Part shown: positions 37,210-47,935 of the stretch, in pieces
How the letters are laid out: each line of letters starts with the position of its first letter
Position numbering within the stretch: position 1 is the first letter of the stretch
Source of the DNA: Gonatopus flavifemur
Lineage: Eukaryota; Arthropoda; Insecta; Hymenoptera; Dryinidae
Direction of reading: 5' to 3'
Length of the DNA stretch: 64,000 bases
Assembly (NCBI GenBank): GCA_018340375.1
Contig: JAFFJZ010000001.1
Span: 46,740,001 to 46,804,000 of the forward strand
Made by a program: the position numbers and the translations under genes
Notes under the pieces: model-generated
Seen by the model: the letters and a program-made list of their open reading frames with translations, nothing else
Database searches by the model: none
Told to the model about the DNA's origin: nothing

Positions 37210-38210
37210 TCACGATTCAAAGTACTGACCGTGGCTAGCCACTACTTTTTCCCATATTTTTGGCAATTGTCGGGTCCCATCTCGGAAAAACGATGCATCT
37301 TTTGAGGCGATCCACGAATCGATCCATTTTTTAACTTCTTCATAAGAATTACAATGCTGATCATTCAGGTCACGTGCCATCGATCGAAATAAATGTTATT
37401 CGGAAGAAGCAATGTCTGGAGAGTACGGCGGATGGGGTAAGACTCCCCATTTTGGTATTTCCAAATATGTCTTGACCGGTTTTGAGACATGTGGCCAAGC
37501 ATTATCACGTTGGAGAGGATAACTTTATCGTGTCTTTCTTGGTACTGTGGCCGTTTCCCCTCCTATGCTCGGCTCAAACGCGTTCGATATCGATCCCCTG
37601 TAATGGTTTCACTCGGTTTCAATAGCTCATAGTATACGACACCGAACTGATCCCACCAAATGCAGAGCATAACCTTGGCACCATGAATATTCGGTTCAGC
37701 CGTCGCCGTGGGGACATATCCGGGGATTCCCCAAGATTTTCTGCACTTGGGATTATCCTAGTGGACCCATTTTTCGTCGCCAGTCACAATGCGGTGTGAA
37801 AAACCCCTTTCGATTCTGTTTTTGACGCAGCCGTTCGCAAGTGAAGGAACGTCGTTCAACACCTTTTGGCTTCAATTCGTACGGAACCCAATTCCCCTGT
37901 TTCTGAATCATTTCCATGACTCTGAGGCGTTTCGAAATGGTTTGTTGAGTTACTCCCAATGATCCTGCCAATTCTTTCTGCGTTTGGCACGAGTCTTCAT
38001 CAAGTAATGCCTCCAATTCGGAATCTTCAACAATTTTCTCGTTTTGAAACGTTGAAACCATTCGCGACACGTTCTTTCATTCTGAGCAGCCTCAACGTGA
38101 GTGCTTGAGAGCATTCGATGAGCTTCAGCCGCAGTTTTCTTTAAATGAGAGCGAATAATCAGGACTTCCCGCAAATGACGAGAATTCGGCTCAAAAACTG
38201 ACATCTTCAA
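37210..38210 (-). pseudogene. Mariner transposase relic, frameshifted
   Basis: The N-terminus (MSVFEPNSRHLREVL, Met near 38204), helix-turn-helix (LAGSLGVTQQTISKRL), linker NWVPYELKP, and C-terminus ending in VVASHGQYFES before a stop at 37210-37212 are all recognisable on the minus strand. They fall in different frames: a frame change near 38060 splits the N-terminal part, and another near 37790 disrupts the first catalytic segment (CDWRRKMGPLG in place of the usual GDEKW). The region between (IWWDQFGVVYYELLKPSETI-like) is still readable. A mariner related to, but distinct from, the 13-kb copy. TIRs could not be identified with confidence. Confidence 0.88.
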
Positions 38211-38396
38211 TCGAGGGAGAATTTATGATGTAATCAAAAATCCACTAATATGACGATATTGTTATGTTGACACATGTCCAACCTTACTGTGTGACATTCA
38301 TTACCCAAGCTATTTTGAGGGCCAACTACCGCCGCAACCATGTATTGTAACGTAAACGGCGAGAGCAAAGTTGTACACCTAACATATAATTTATAT

Positions 38397-38625
38397 AGAA
38401 TTATGTTGTTGAAGTTTGAATCGTTTATTGAAACGAAACGAAAATTCAAACTCGCAAAATTTGATGACTCATCGTTGTTTATATGTTCGAATTAACTTCT
38501 TGGAACTGGACACATTATTTAAACAATGTACAGCAAGAGTTGAGGTCTTTAACAGCTGGATATCCCGTTATTCAGTTATGAATCCGTTTCAATAAACGAT
38601 TCAAATTTCAGCAACATTATAGAAT
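38397..38625. mobile_element. MITE family A, copy 2
   Basis: TIRs GTTTGAATCGTTTATTGAAA at the left and TTTCAATAAACGATTCAAAT at the right, preceded and followed by ATGTTGTTGAA/TTCAGCAACAT. Same family as 11884-12114. It lies just beyond the N-terminal end of the mariner relic. Confidence 0.8.
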
Positions 38626-38753
38626 TCTATTAAATTATATATAAATTATATATAATTCTAATAAGTGTTACCCTAGGGTAATTCATTGGATGAAACGCTG
38701 AATCACAATGGTAAAAGTCATGAGCTCGATTATATACATCTTCCAATTACACA

Positions 38754-38907
38754 CAGTAAAAAGTAAAACTCACTTTCAACCTGAATATCAGCTTATTGTA
38801 AGATGTAGTCAAATCTAGCCCTCTTTCAGCTGAAAGTGAACACCGAAAACAAATAAGCCAAGTTCTCAAATAAGATGCAGCCACTTTCAGTTGGACTTTT
38901 GATAGTG
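38754..38907. mobile_element. MITE family B, copy 2
   Basis: Starts CACAGTAAAAAGTAAAACTC and ends with a partly complementary GGACTTTTGATAGTG. Inner arms CAGCTTATTGTAAGATGTAG and AAATAAGATGCAGCCACTTT pair. Same family as 10818-10985. Confidence 0.65.
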
Positions 38908-40679
38908 TTTGCAATCTTCACACAAATGAAAAATTCGTATCCCTACGTTTCAAGTATTTTCGAGTAAATGAAAACTATTCATTCGGTTTTTCTTCGTACA
39001 AATTATATCAAATTTTCATCGATATTTTATACAATTCCATAAAAACTACATACTTTTCCTATAAAAGAGAATGAATTCTGTTCAAGAATCGGCATCGCTA
39101 ATAACAAGTCTTCGTTTCCAAAGAAGCATGAAAATGAAAGAATTCGAAGCAGAGGTAACTCAACTGTCGCTCAAATGAAGTTACGGATATGCAAAGACGC
39201 ATACGAATTCACAAGTGTTCAATTTATGTAGATCCCAGCGAAAGTTAGAGCGCGTTATCCCGTGCCCGCAAAAGATTTTGCAGATCTTTATACATGTAAT
39301 CTTCTTCACGTGATGATACTTATAGATAGAGTACATATGTATGCACATAATTCACGTATAATTAGGTTTATTACTATACATTGAAGAATCCAGGTAATTG
39401 TAAGCGTGAAATATGCGTATCATGCACGTACAGTTATAAATGTTGGAGTATACTTACAAAGGTATGAATTGGAAGATTCAGCGTGTGCTTATCGGCACAT
39501 CCTCATTAAGTCCTTCCGCGCACATGATTATCTGTACATGATGTATAATTATATATGTATATCTTTATTTCAAACACGCGAATTCATTTGTACAAATAAT
39601 TGTTTCTTACATCTTGTCGTTGTCACGATATTCTGCACGTGTATATCAAGATGAAGTAAAAACTGGAAACTTGATACATGTACAATGTATAACCCTATGA
39701 ATTACATCATGACTTCAAAAGTACGTTCATACCTTATCGGATGCATTCGATGTCATTATGAACATGCGATTCATCTGCCGCTTTGTTTAATTTCTACCCC
39801 GCTGGATAGGAAATTCAGGTCACGAAAAACGGAGGACTCTGAAGAATCATTTGGGGATTCGTATGTCACGTTCGAATAGGATTTTCAGAAAATTCTGATA
39901 TTTTCTCGTTTGCGATTTATCAATCGCTCTTGGATGGTGAACCTTGGCGATAAAATAGTGATCTTCGGAGATTTCAGCAAAAACAATACAGTCCCAGAAA
40001 GATTCTTCGTATAAACTAAATAAATCTAGCAACTGCAAGAAAAAATGGTATACAGATTCAATTTTTCTGAATTCCATGTATATATATATAATATACGAAA
40101 ATTGTCAATCAATTCTATAACATATTTACAGGATTTTTTGAATATAGATGTGCATGATCGCAAATGATCATTACGCATACATAAGAGATTTATCGTATGT
40201 AGGTTGCATGTTATAATATTATACATACTTCAAATATAAATTTAAAAAAATTCGCCTCAATTCAACCTACGAATAGGTTGAGTATGGATTTACCGGCGTC
40301 GTTACTATTCTTTCCACCTCTTCAATTGCTTACTTCGGATGATTGATCTTTTCCCACCTACAGGTCCAATTAAGAAAACGGAGATCAACATAATTTCCCT
40401 TCCAATGCAGGAATCGAACTGCCAAAATTTCAAGCCATCGAATCAAACGCAGCCGTGAAAAAAGAAGTGAACCGTGATCGACCGTGACGTCAAGTAGATT
40501 TCACAAAATATTGTGAACCAAACATCTCATTTTTATCATTCGTATAATCGTTTCCTTCAAATTTTTTTTCGATAAAAGAAGTGTGGAAGGAAGAGAATAA
40601 AATTCGTCACTCTCGTACGCATTATGAATATAAACTATATAAAAAGTAATATACGATTGCAAGTATCATAATCAATTTC
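38908..40679. other. AT-rich non-coding stretch
   Basis: No gene was recognised upstream of the HES locus in this stretch. Confidence 0.4.
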
Positions 40680-42075
40680 GATCGGAGGTGCGAGTAATCG
40701 CGATCGATCGGAGCATCAAATCCACGAAAAGCATCGGATCGATCCTCTCCTTTTTTTTTATCCATCTATATAGCATGCCGCCTATAACGGCTGGATAATA
40801 AAGCGGCCCTGAGTAAGAACGAGGTAGCAGCGGTATAAAAGTGGGCGAGAAGGATGAAATATGAGAAAGAGAAAAGAGACACAACCGCATGTAGCCGCAG
40901 GCAAGGGCGCGCGTGAGCGACCAGGCAGGGCAGGCAGGCAGTCAGGCAAGCAGGCAGGCAGGCAGGCAGGCAAACAGGCAGGCAAGTAAGCCTTGTTCCC
41001 CCCTGTCACCGCCCTGCTACCGCCGCCACGCCGTTATCCCCTCACCCCTTTCGTTTCTCCGCTCTCGACAAACGCACGACCAGCTACGGTCTTCACGGCG
41101 CAAGTCACCCAATCCAGGCCTCCCTCTTCCCCTGAAATCCCCTTTCGCGATACCGTGCCATGCGATGCGATCCTAACTCGCCTCGCCTCGCTTCGCCCCT
41201 GGACCCGAGACACCAACACACACGCCTCGCAGCGACCGACTGCTTCGCATCGTCGTCCTCACAACAGTGAACAGTCCGTCGTCGTTGCTCGTTGAACCAA
41301 CACGTTGTGTCTCACCACGTGCTTCAACGACGTTAACTCATCTACGTATGCGTATCATCTCCTATCTCCATCCGATCTATCAGTGATTTAGGAAAAAACC
41401 CAAGAAAACCCTCATTCTTCCGAGGAAAACAAATTCAAACAACTATGAATTCAAATTTTGAAATTTCATGGTGATCAACTTACGATTAAATTAGAACCTT
41501 AAAAACTTCACAAGTGATATCACACCTGTGTCAATGTTTCGGTGCTTGATGAATAAGTGAAGGGGAAAAACAACGAAACAGTCGCTTTTGTATTATCCCG
41601 CGAGTGACAAGTGGTTGGACAACTGGCGACGCGTGGTGGTTAACCACGTGGGCGCCGTGTAAGACACAAGTGTGTGTACGTGTACGTGCGTGTGTGAGGA
41701 TCTGGGGTATGCGCTGTACATTACATACACAATTACTCTCGAAGATTCATAACTTTTCAAAAGTTTTCCTTCTCTCATTGACACAGAGACAGATCGAATC
41801 CAGCCACGAGATTGTTGATTTCGTACAATCGAGGAGTGACATTTTCCATTACCGATACTCTCTGTGGTCAAAAACAAATTAGTCTCAGTGTCGTTTAACG
41901 TTGCAGTGAACAGTGTGTGCACGCGAGTGACATTCCAACTGCGTTCATATAGACGTATAACGAGAAGATAGTCTGCGAGGAAAACGCGAAATGCTGAGAG
42001 TCTCAGCCATTTTATCGAACCAATTACGAAGGGTGCTGCGAATTTCGTTCTCGTGGGCCTTACGGGCCTTTTAAA
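40680..42075 (+). promoter_or_regulatory. Putative promoter and 5' UTR of the HES-family gene
   Basis: GC- and CpG-rich sequence (40680-41340) with a GGCA tract, then a less GC-rich stretch leading to the start codon. An in-frame TGA at 41995 with no ATG between it and 42076 supports 42076 as the first coding codon. Initiator-like CAGT motifs occur (near 41270, 41380 and 41885), but none is decisive, and no TATA box could be assigned. The extent of the transcribed leader is unknown. Confidence 0.4.
40922..40986. repeat. (GGCA)n microsatellite
   Basis: Imperfect CAGG/GGCA tetranucleotide tract with GTCA, AAGC and AAAC interruptions, upstream of the HES-family gene. Confidence 0.95.
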
Positions 42076-42270
42076 ATGACCGCGCGTCTACACTCGCTCA
42101 GGCATCAGGAGAAGAAATCGACAGCGGGAAACAGTGGTGGTCAAAGACAACAGCAACAACAACAACAACAACAACAGCAACAACAACAATCGCTCATCCA
42201 AGGCCCGAGTCCGGCACCCAGTCCTAGTCCAAGTCTCAGTCCTAGTCCCAAGCATTCGGACGGACGTAGA
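42076..42270 (+). CDS. HES-family repressor, exon 1 (N-terminus)
   Basis: Residues 1-65. The exon starts at the first ATG after an in-frame stop (41995). It encodes a low-complexity N-terminus: a 14-Gln run (residues 25-38, CAA/CAG codons at 42148-42189), a Pro/Ser repeat (PSPAPSPSPSLSPSP) and the terminal SDGRR, which supplies the first basic residues of the DNA-binding region. The junction AGA|GTGAGT is a near-perfect donor after a complete codon (phase 0), matching exon 2. Splicing here, just before the NKP of the basic domain, agrees with the layout I know for HES genes. The glutamine tract may be length-polymorphic. Confidence 0.88.
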
Positions 42271-43337
42271 GTGAGTTTCTATTCATTCTTTATTATATAT
42301 TCTATTTCAAATGTGATTCGTAGTTATCTTTACGTATGTCCCATATACTTTTCAATTCATAAATCGCGAAATCTTCAAATGTTTCATTCTTTGCTATTCT
42401 TTGGATTAGCGAAAATTCTTCAGCTGATACAGCAGAAAGATTTGTTCCAGTACTGGGTTTTATTTTCCTTTAAAATCAGTAACATTCATCATGGGCGGAT
42501 GATTTCAAATGATTGATACGTCAAACACATGTGATTTTCATAATACCATACGTTTGCATGATTTGTGCTCAATTTATGTGTCTCTCCGATCTTTCGAGAT
42601 TTCACGTGGTATTATACCAGCGATGTAAACAGATCGTGCATTTATCTTGTTATGATTCAAAGTCCTACATTCGACTTTAGATTTTTGATTCTACTTTTCC
42701 TTTCTACAAAGACATTGAAAATGTACCTGAAATCAATGATGAATAAGGGAATTATCTATTTAGAATTAACATTGAATGTAAATACTGTAGTTTCATGTTT
42801 GTTTCCATCAATTTGTGTCCCAGGAGCGTAGAAACAAACGTATGAAAATTATATATATTTTTGGAAATTTCTATGCATGTTCAATGCAAGATAGCTTTAT
42901 GCTTCATTTTTCGAAGAAATTTTCCCTGAAGTGGAGGAAAATATTAAATGAAATTGAGGAAACGCTTACTTGTACTTGACTCTCGATGAGCACAGACTCA
43001 AATTATTTTCAAACAACTTTTTGTACTTATATTCATAAAACCATATTCCAAAATAAGTGTTGACAGAAATCATATAACTATCGATGAAACAAAATTATTT
43101 GAAAAAATTCCTGGTTCATCCATGAATTCGACATATGAATGGATGCGTATCATTGCGAAAAATTACCAGCGAAGTGAATTCTAATCGCAGGAAATTGTCT
43201 ACCATTTTGGAAAAAGATGAATCTTATAGTCTCAAAGGTTTGCAAATATTATTCAACAGACATTAGTATGGAAACTCAATTTCAACAACGTAGTACCACC
43301 ATTTGCCCAGCTCAACGATATTCATAATCATTTTCCA

Positions 43338-43590
43338 CACTGTAAAAAATTTTTATAGGAAATTTCACATACATGTATGTGAAGTAATTAACACATACAT
43401 GGATAGGAAATTTCCCGTAAATTTTGGGAAAAATCCTATAAATTTACAGTAAAAATCCCATAAAAATAGCAATTTTAATATATTTTTATGTGAAAATTCC
43501 TATACGTGTACGGGAATTCGCTTTTCCCGTACAAGTATAGGAAATTTCCTCTACATAGGTATGGGAAAATCCCGAATATTTTTTACAGTG
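43338..43590. mobile_element. MITE with CACTGTAAAAAAT ends
   Basis: A 253-bp element in intron 1 with perfect 13-bp TIRs CACTGTAAAAAAT/ATTTTTTACAGTG. The interior is a set of alternating inverted blocks such as TATAGGAAATTTC, GGGAAAA and CGTGTACGGGAA. No target duplication was recognised. Confidence 0.82.
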
Positions 43591-44560
43591 CAGGCATAAA
43601 ACTGTTATATTTAATTGAGAATTGGATTTATTAAAATAGCAGAAATAATTTGGCAGCTCTAGCCCCACCCATAGAAGACAGGAATTTTTCTGTTCAGGTG
43701 TCAAGAGTCCATCTAGAGAGGGCGATCTATGCAGCAATTTTATACATAAAAAAATGAACTTAGTTGAAAAAACTGAAGGACGGATGGAGGTTAAATAATT
43801 GTGAAAAACCATTCGATGAATATCTTATAAACATTCTCAAATTACGAGAATATTTCAGCAACATCCATAGAGTACTTATACGTGACAGGAAATTCTGAAA
43901 TTATTTATCACTTATCCAAAAGAGACATCATTGAACCATCAATATACGTAGCATATCTAGAGCAGGTTCATTTGGATATTCTATATAAACGTTCTGTATC
44001 TCATTGTAATGAATTCGAGCGCTCAGGAAATATTTACATTCCGAATAATGTTTATAGATTAAAACATCAAGTCAGTACGAAATCCCTCTTCGTCGACACC
44101 TTCAACTCCTCCATCAATTGAATTTCAACAAACTTTGAACTTCCAGTAGTTTCACTACAAGTTGATAAAAAAATAACTCCTAGGTATGAGAAAATATCCA
44201 AATAAGCTAATCAAATCGAATTGAACTCGACTTTGCTCAGTGCCTTTACAACATCGATCAGCAAAAAATATTGCTGGGACAAAGCCATTCTCTTCATGGT
44301 TACTTCTCCTTCGCGCAGGGCTCCTCTCGAAGATCGATCCTTTTTTGTGTAAAACATATCTAGTTTTAATAGATTTCATATAGATAGCTCTTCCTCTTTC
44401 CATATACATCGTAATAATCATTAGGAAGCAGAGCAAAACTGTGTTTCGCGTACGAGTCTGTTATAATATCTTCATCAATGAATCTCATATTTTTGATCGA
44501 ATAAATGTGTATGAAGAATTTGCACGTATCCGTTCAAACCAACCTGGAGGGTCCAACAAC

Positions 44561-44650
44561 ATGGAATCAACGAAGAATAATTCGAACTCACAAATCCCTC
44601 CACCTAGTACTCGCCCAGATAGCACCAAAACTCCAAAACCATTCGAAAAG
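44561..44650 (+). CDS. Candidate alternative first coding exon (1b)
   Basis: A 30-codon open stretch beginning at ATG in a good insect start context (ACAACATGG), rich in Ser, Thr, Pro, Asn and Lys (MESTKNNSNSQIPPPSTRPD ... FEK). It ends at AAG|GTATCT, a plausible donor in phase 0. Joined to exon 2 it would put FEK directly before ANKPLMEK. The composition resembles HES-family N-termini and contrasts with the surrounding intron. Against it: exon 1 ends in RR, a better fit to the basic domain, and I cannot see a promoter. It may be chance. Confidence 0.3.
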
Positions 44651-45109
44651 GTATCTCAAGAGTTTTTGATTACGGCGGACTTGTGAATGCACTCTCGAAT
44701 GAATTCAACTTCTTCTAACTATCATGCATCCAACAGAAAAGATATCCAAAACAAACATGTCATCAAGTCCAGAAAATACAGAATTCTTCATTTAATTCAG
44801 AACAATTTGATGAGTTCTCGATTGAATTCTCATATTTCTGTCACAGTACACATTCGTTGACATTTCATATTTACGATATTCATCGCAATAAAAATTCATT
44901 TCTCACACACACATTCCATGTGGATTTTCATTATCGATTCTTGTAAATTTTAAAGTACGTATTTCCACGGTGAACGATGAAAATTACGTTAAGAATTCTG
45001 ATGATAGGAACATTAGCGTATCAACGTAGGTGTACGTTGATATGTAAAACGTACACGGCAAAGAAAGAGAAATTGTATGATATCGGAACAAAACAACGCA
45101 GAAATAAAT

Positions 45110-45400
45110 GTGCTTTTGTCGTGTCGAATCTCTCCCACCCAACGTCCTTTTAATCCCCAAACCCTAGAGATGCGTGATCTGCGACTCGGCACCACCCCTG
45201 TGGCACGTGCCTCACTTATCGTACACGAGCCTTCACCCTTCTTCCTTTTCACCCTCTCGACTCCGCTATTCCTCCCACCCTTTTTACATCAGTGGGTTTG
45301 TCCCGCATACACGCCGTCATTCGTCAAGTGGGTTTAGCGCGAGCTATCGAGGCAACAACTGCTGGACTCTGGTCGTTCCCGAACTCCTCGTCTATTGCAC
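45110..45400 (+). promoter_or_regulatory. GC-richer intronic patch with a perfect HES-type site
   Basis: GC-richer than the flanking intron and centred on the palindrome GGCACGTGCC at 45202-45211, the optimal Hairy/HES (class B/C) E-box. Autorepression by HES-family proteins is well documented, so this is a reasonable autoregulatory enhancer or internal promoter candidate. An 86-codon open frame overlaps but shows no domain. Confidence 0.4.
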
Positions 45401-45966
45401 ATGGTACTTATCTAGAAAATAATGCGGGTAGGACTTTTCTTTATGCTTCGTAACGAGAATCAATATTCCTACTTCTTCTATCTCTATTCAGGATTTCGTT
45501 TCATCATTGTTATTAATAGAATTTCTGCTCGAGAATTCGAGACAACTTTTTGTTCAAGAATTTTATCGAATTCCTCTAGCAGAAACCCTAGTTGTTGATT
45601 CTCTATTGGTTCCACTTCATAAGTTTGATCCATATTCTTCAAGTTCTGTATTGGTAAATTGTATTATTTTGATTGTCGCAACAGTCATTACGAATCTTGA
45701 GGTAGATTCTTCTGATTCAATGAATTCCATGATTTTCCAATAATAGTGAAACAATCTTTGGAATCACTGTAATCATTGTTCACGCCTAGCAAGGCTTGGA
45801 AACGGCTAGAATGATTTCGTACTGAATTGAATCATCCTGGCGAAAATGATGTAATAATTCAAAGTGTTGAAGAGCCACTTCACTGAAAGGAAAGAATATT
45901 AGGTTGACCGAAGTTTCTTCATTCGAGGCTATTAAACGTGATGTGAAGAAAATTTTCTTACCCCAA

Positions 45967-46207
45967 GTAGGGTAGATCGGGTACGATTGGAACACAGGAC
46001 GGTTGGAACAGAACAAATATCTCGCCAATTCTTGGCGATGGGAAAAAGGATCTAGGGAAAAATGAAGTGAAACCTAAGTCCGAACACGGATCTCAGTGGC
46101 TCATCGTTCATCACAGGCTGCATGGTTCACTTATTACGCAAACAATCAGCAAAATATTTCTCGTGTTCCAACCGTCCTGTGTTCCAACCGTACCCGGTCT
46201 CCCCTAC
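45967..46207. mobile_element. MITE with GTAGGG(G)AGA ends
   Basis: TIRs of over 45 bp. The left starts GTAGGGTAGATCGGGTACGA and continues with TTGGAACACAGGACGGTTGG. The right end is the near-identical inverted copy (differences at a few bases). Total 241 bp inside intron 1. No coding capacity, no clear target duplication. Confidence 0.88.
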
Positions 46208-46256
46208 ACATCTTCTTGATATAAGAAACTGAAACGTTTTTTCAGAACAACAGGCG

Positions 46257-46500
46257 GAGAAAAATCCTGGCTGAGATAGCAGTTGTTTAAAGTTTGCTTT
46301 GCTGTATTAGCCAAACGTTTGTTGTTATAGCAAAGAATTTTGCTGTTTTAGTAAAATATTTGCTAATTCAGCAAATTTTCTAGCAGTCTGTATACACTGA
46401 GAGAGTTTATAGTTAAATTTTGGCTGTGAAAGCAAACTTTTCGCCAATTCAAAAGAAGAATTTGTCACGTAAGCGAAGCAAATTTGTGGATCTCAGTGAA
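46257..46500. repeat. GCTG/AGCAAA repeat, copy 4
   Basis: The most regular copy: successive units of about 22 bp such as TTGCTGTATTAGCCAAACG, TTGTTGTTATAGCAAAGAA, TTGCTGTTTTAGTAAAAT and TTGCTAATTCAGCAAATT, each a short imperfect palindrome. Confidence 0.65.
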
Positions 46501-47785
46501 GAAAATAGTTCCCAAGGAAAATGTACTTTTCTCTCAATGTGACGGAATTTAATAATCACATCTCTTCGTCAATGAGAGTTGTCAATCAGGGGAAGATAAG
46601 AAGTGTTATAAGGAGAAAATATTATCTGATATATCACGACGTGAGTATCGTAGCATAGAACGGTACTTGCAGAATTAGTCAATTCCAAATGTAACATCGT
46701 GTATTGTGCTGTTTTTGGGCTAAACTACGTCGAATATTACGATGAACTCCTATAAAGAAAAGTTATGACAGCAATATACGTCTCAAATATCGGAAAATTT
46801 CTGCTTCTTTAAATATGGTTCTATGCTGCGAATTCAGTATCGTAATTTATAAGATAATGTTCTTTCCGTATAGATGGCGACACTGAATAAAACCCTGATG
46901 ATTTGATTTTGAAGAATAATTCGAGTTGTGAGGTTTCCTAGACAAAAATTCTCTTCGAAAATTTCTTGGATATAATATCGAAAGACTCAAAACCGCGATA
47001 TCAAGCGATATAGCTGTCATTCATTTGCGGTGACAACCACCCAATCCAGTCACGCTCTTTATCCGTCGGAAGGATATAGCATGCACAACCCTTCATCACG
47101 ATACGGATTAATAACCAACTACCAGTACAGATCGGGTAGAGAACCTGCGTTCCGCATTATGTTCCTAAACGCTGCTTCTGTGATCCATGCGTGCATAATG
47201 TTTTAATATCGTTCATCTGCTCATAGATCACTCGGATACTGAAGAACACGACGAGGGGATCAATCCATTTCAAATAATCCTCATTAAAATTCTCCACAAT
47301 AATTTATTGAATCAGTTTCATCCTGACGGTAATTTGTTAACCAAGAATAAGAGATTCTTTCTCTCATTTCACAAATCATCCTCATTTATGGAGTTCGAAT
47401 CTCCTAAAAGAATGTGTTTTGTAATATTTTGGAATCCAAACTTCACATACTAATGATTGAAATCGGGGAGATTTTTGAAATGTAACAAATAGTTTACCCA
47501 TTCAACAATTGTTTTGATCGGAAATAAAATAACACCATCCTTGTAGGAACATAAATACGTGTGAGCACGAACGACTTCTCTCCATTGTTAATGTGTTTCT
47601 CGTACCTCTGAGCTGCTCGTACTCTGAACTAGGTCATCAGTTGAGGACTTATCTGCACATAGATCTTACGAGATTCCCGAATTAGAATGACCACACCGAT
47701 ATTCCAAATAATCTTTTGAAAAAAGAGATTTATATTGTGATATGCGATGTAAACACATGAATACGACGTATACGAATATGTACAC

Positions 47786-47935
47786 AGCGAAAAAGAATTT
47801 GCTGACGCAGTAAGAAGCGCCATAATTAACTAAAGCAAAATTTTCAGTAATATATACAGAATAGCAAACAAATGTTGCTGAAGGAGCAAACATCTTTTAT
47901 TTCCACAGTTAAAGAGTCGTTGTTGTAGCTGACAA
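47786..47935. repeat. GCTG/AGCAAA repeat, copy 5
   Basis: Begins CACAGCGAAAAAGAATTTGC. Includes TAGCAAACAAATGTTGCTG and GTTGTTGTAGCTGAC units. Confidence 0.55.

Noticed and set aside
37753..38210. Two separate small genes on the minus strand
   Set aside because: They are adjacent frameshifted pieces of one mariner transposase, not independent genes.
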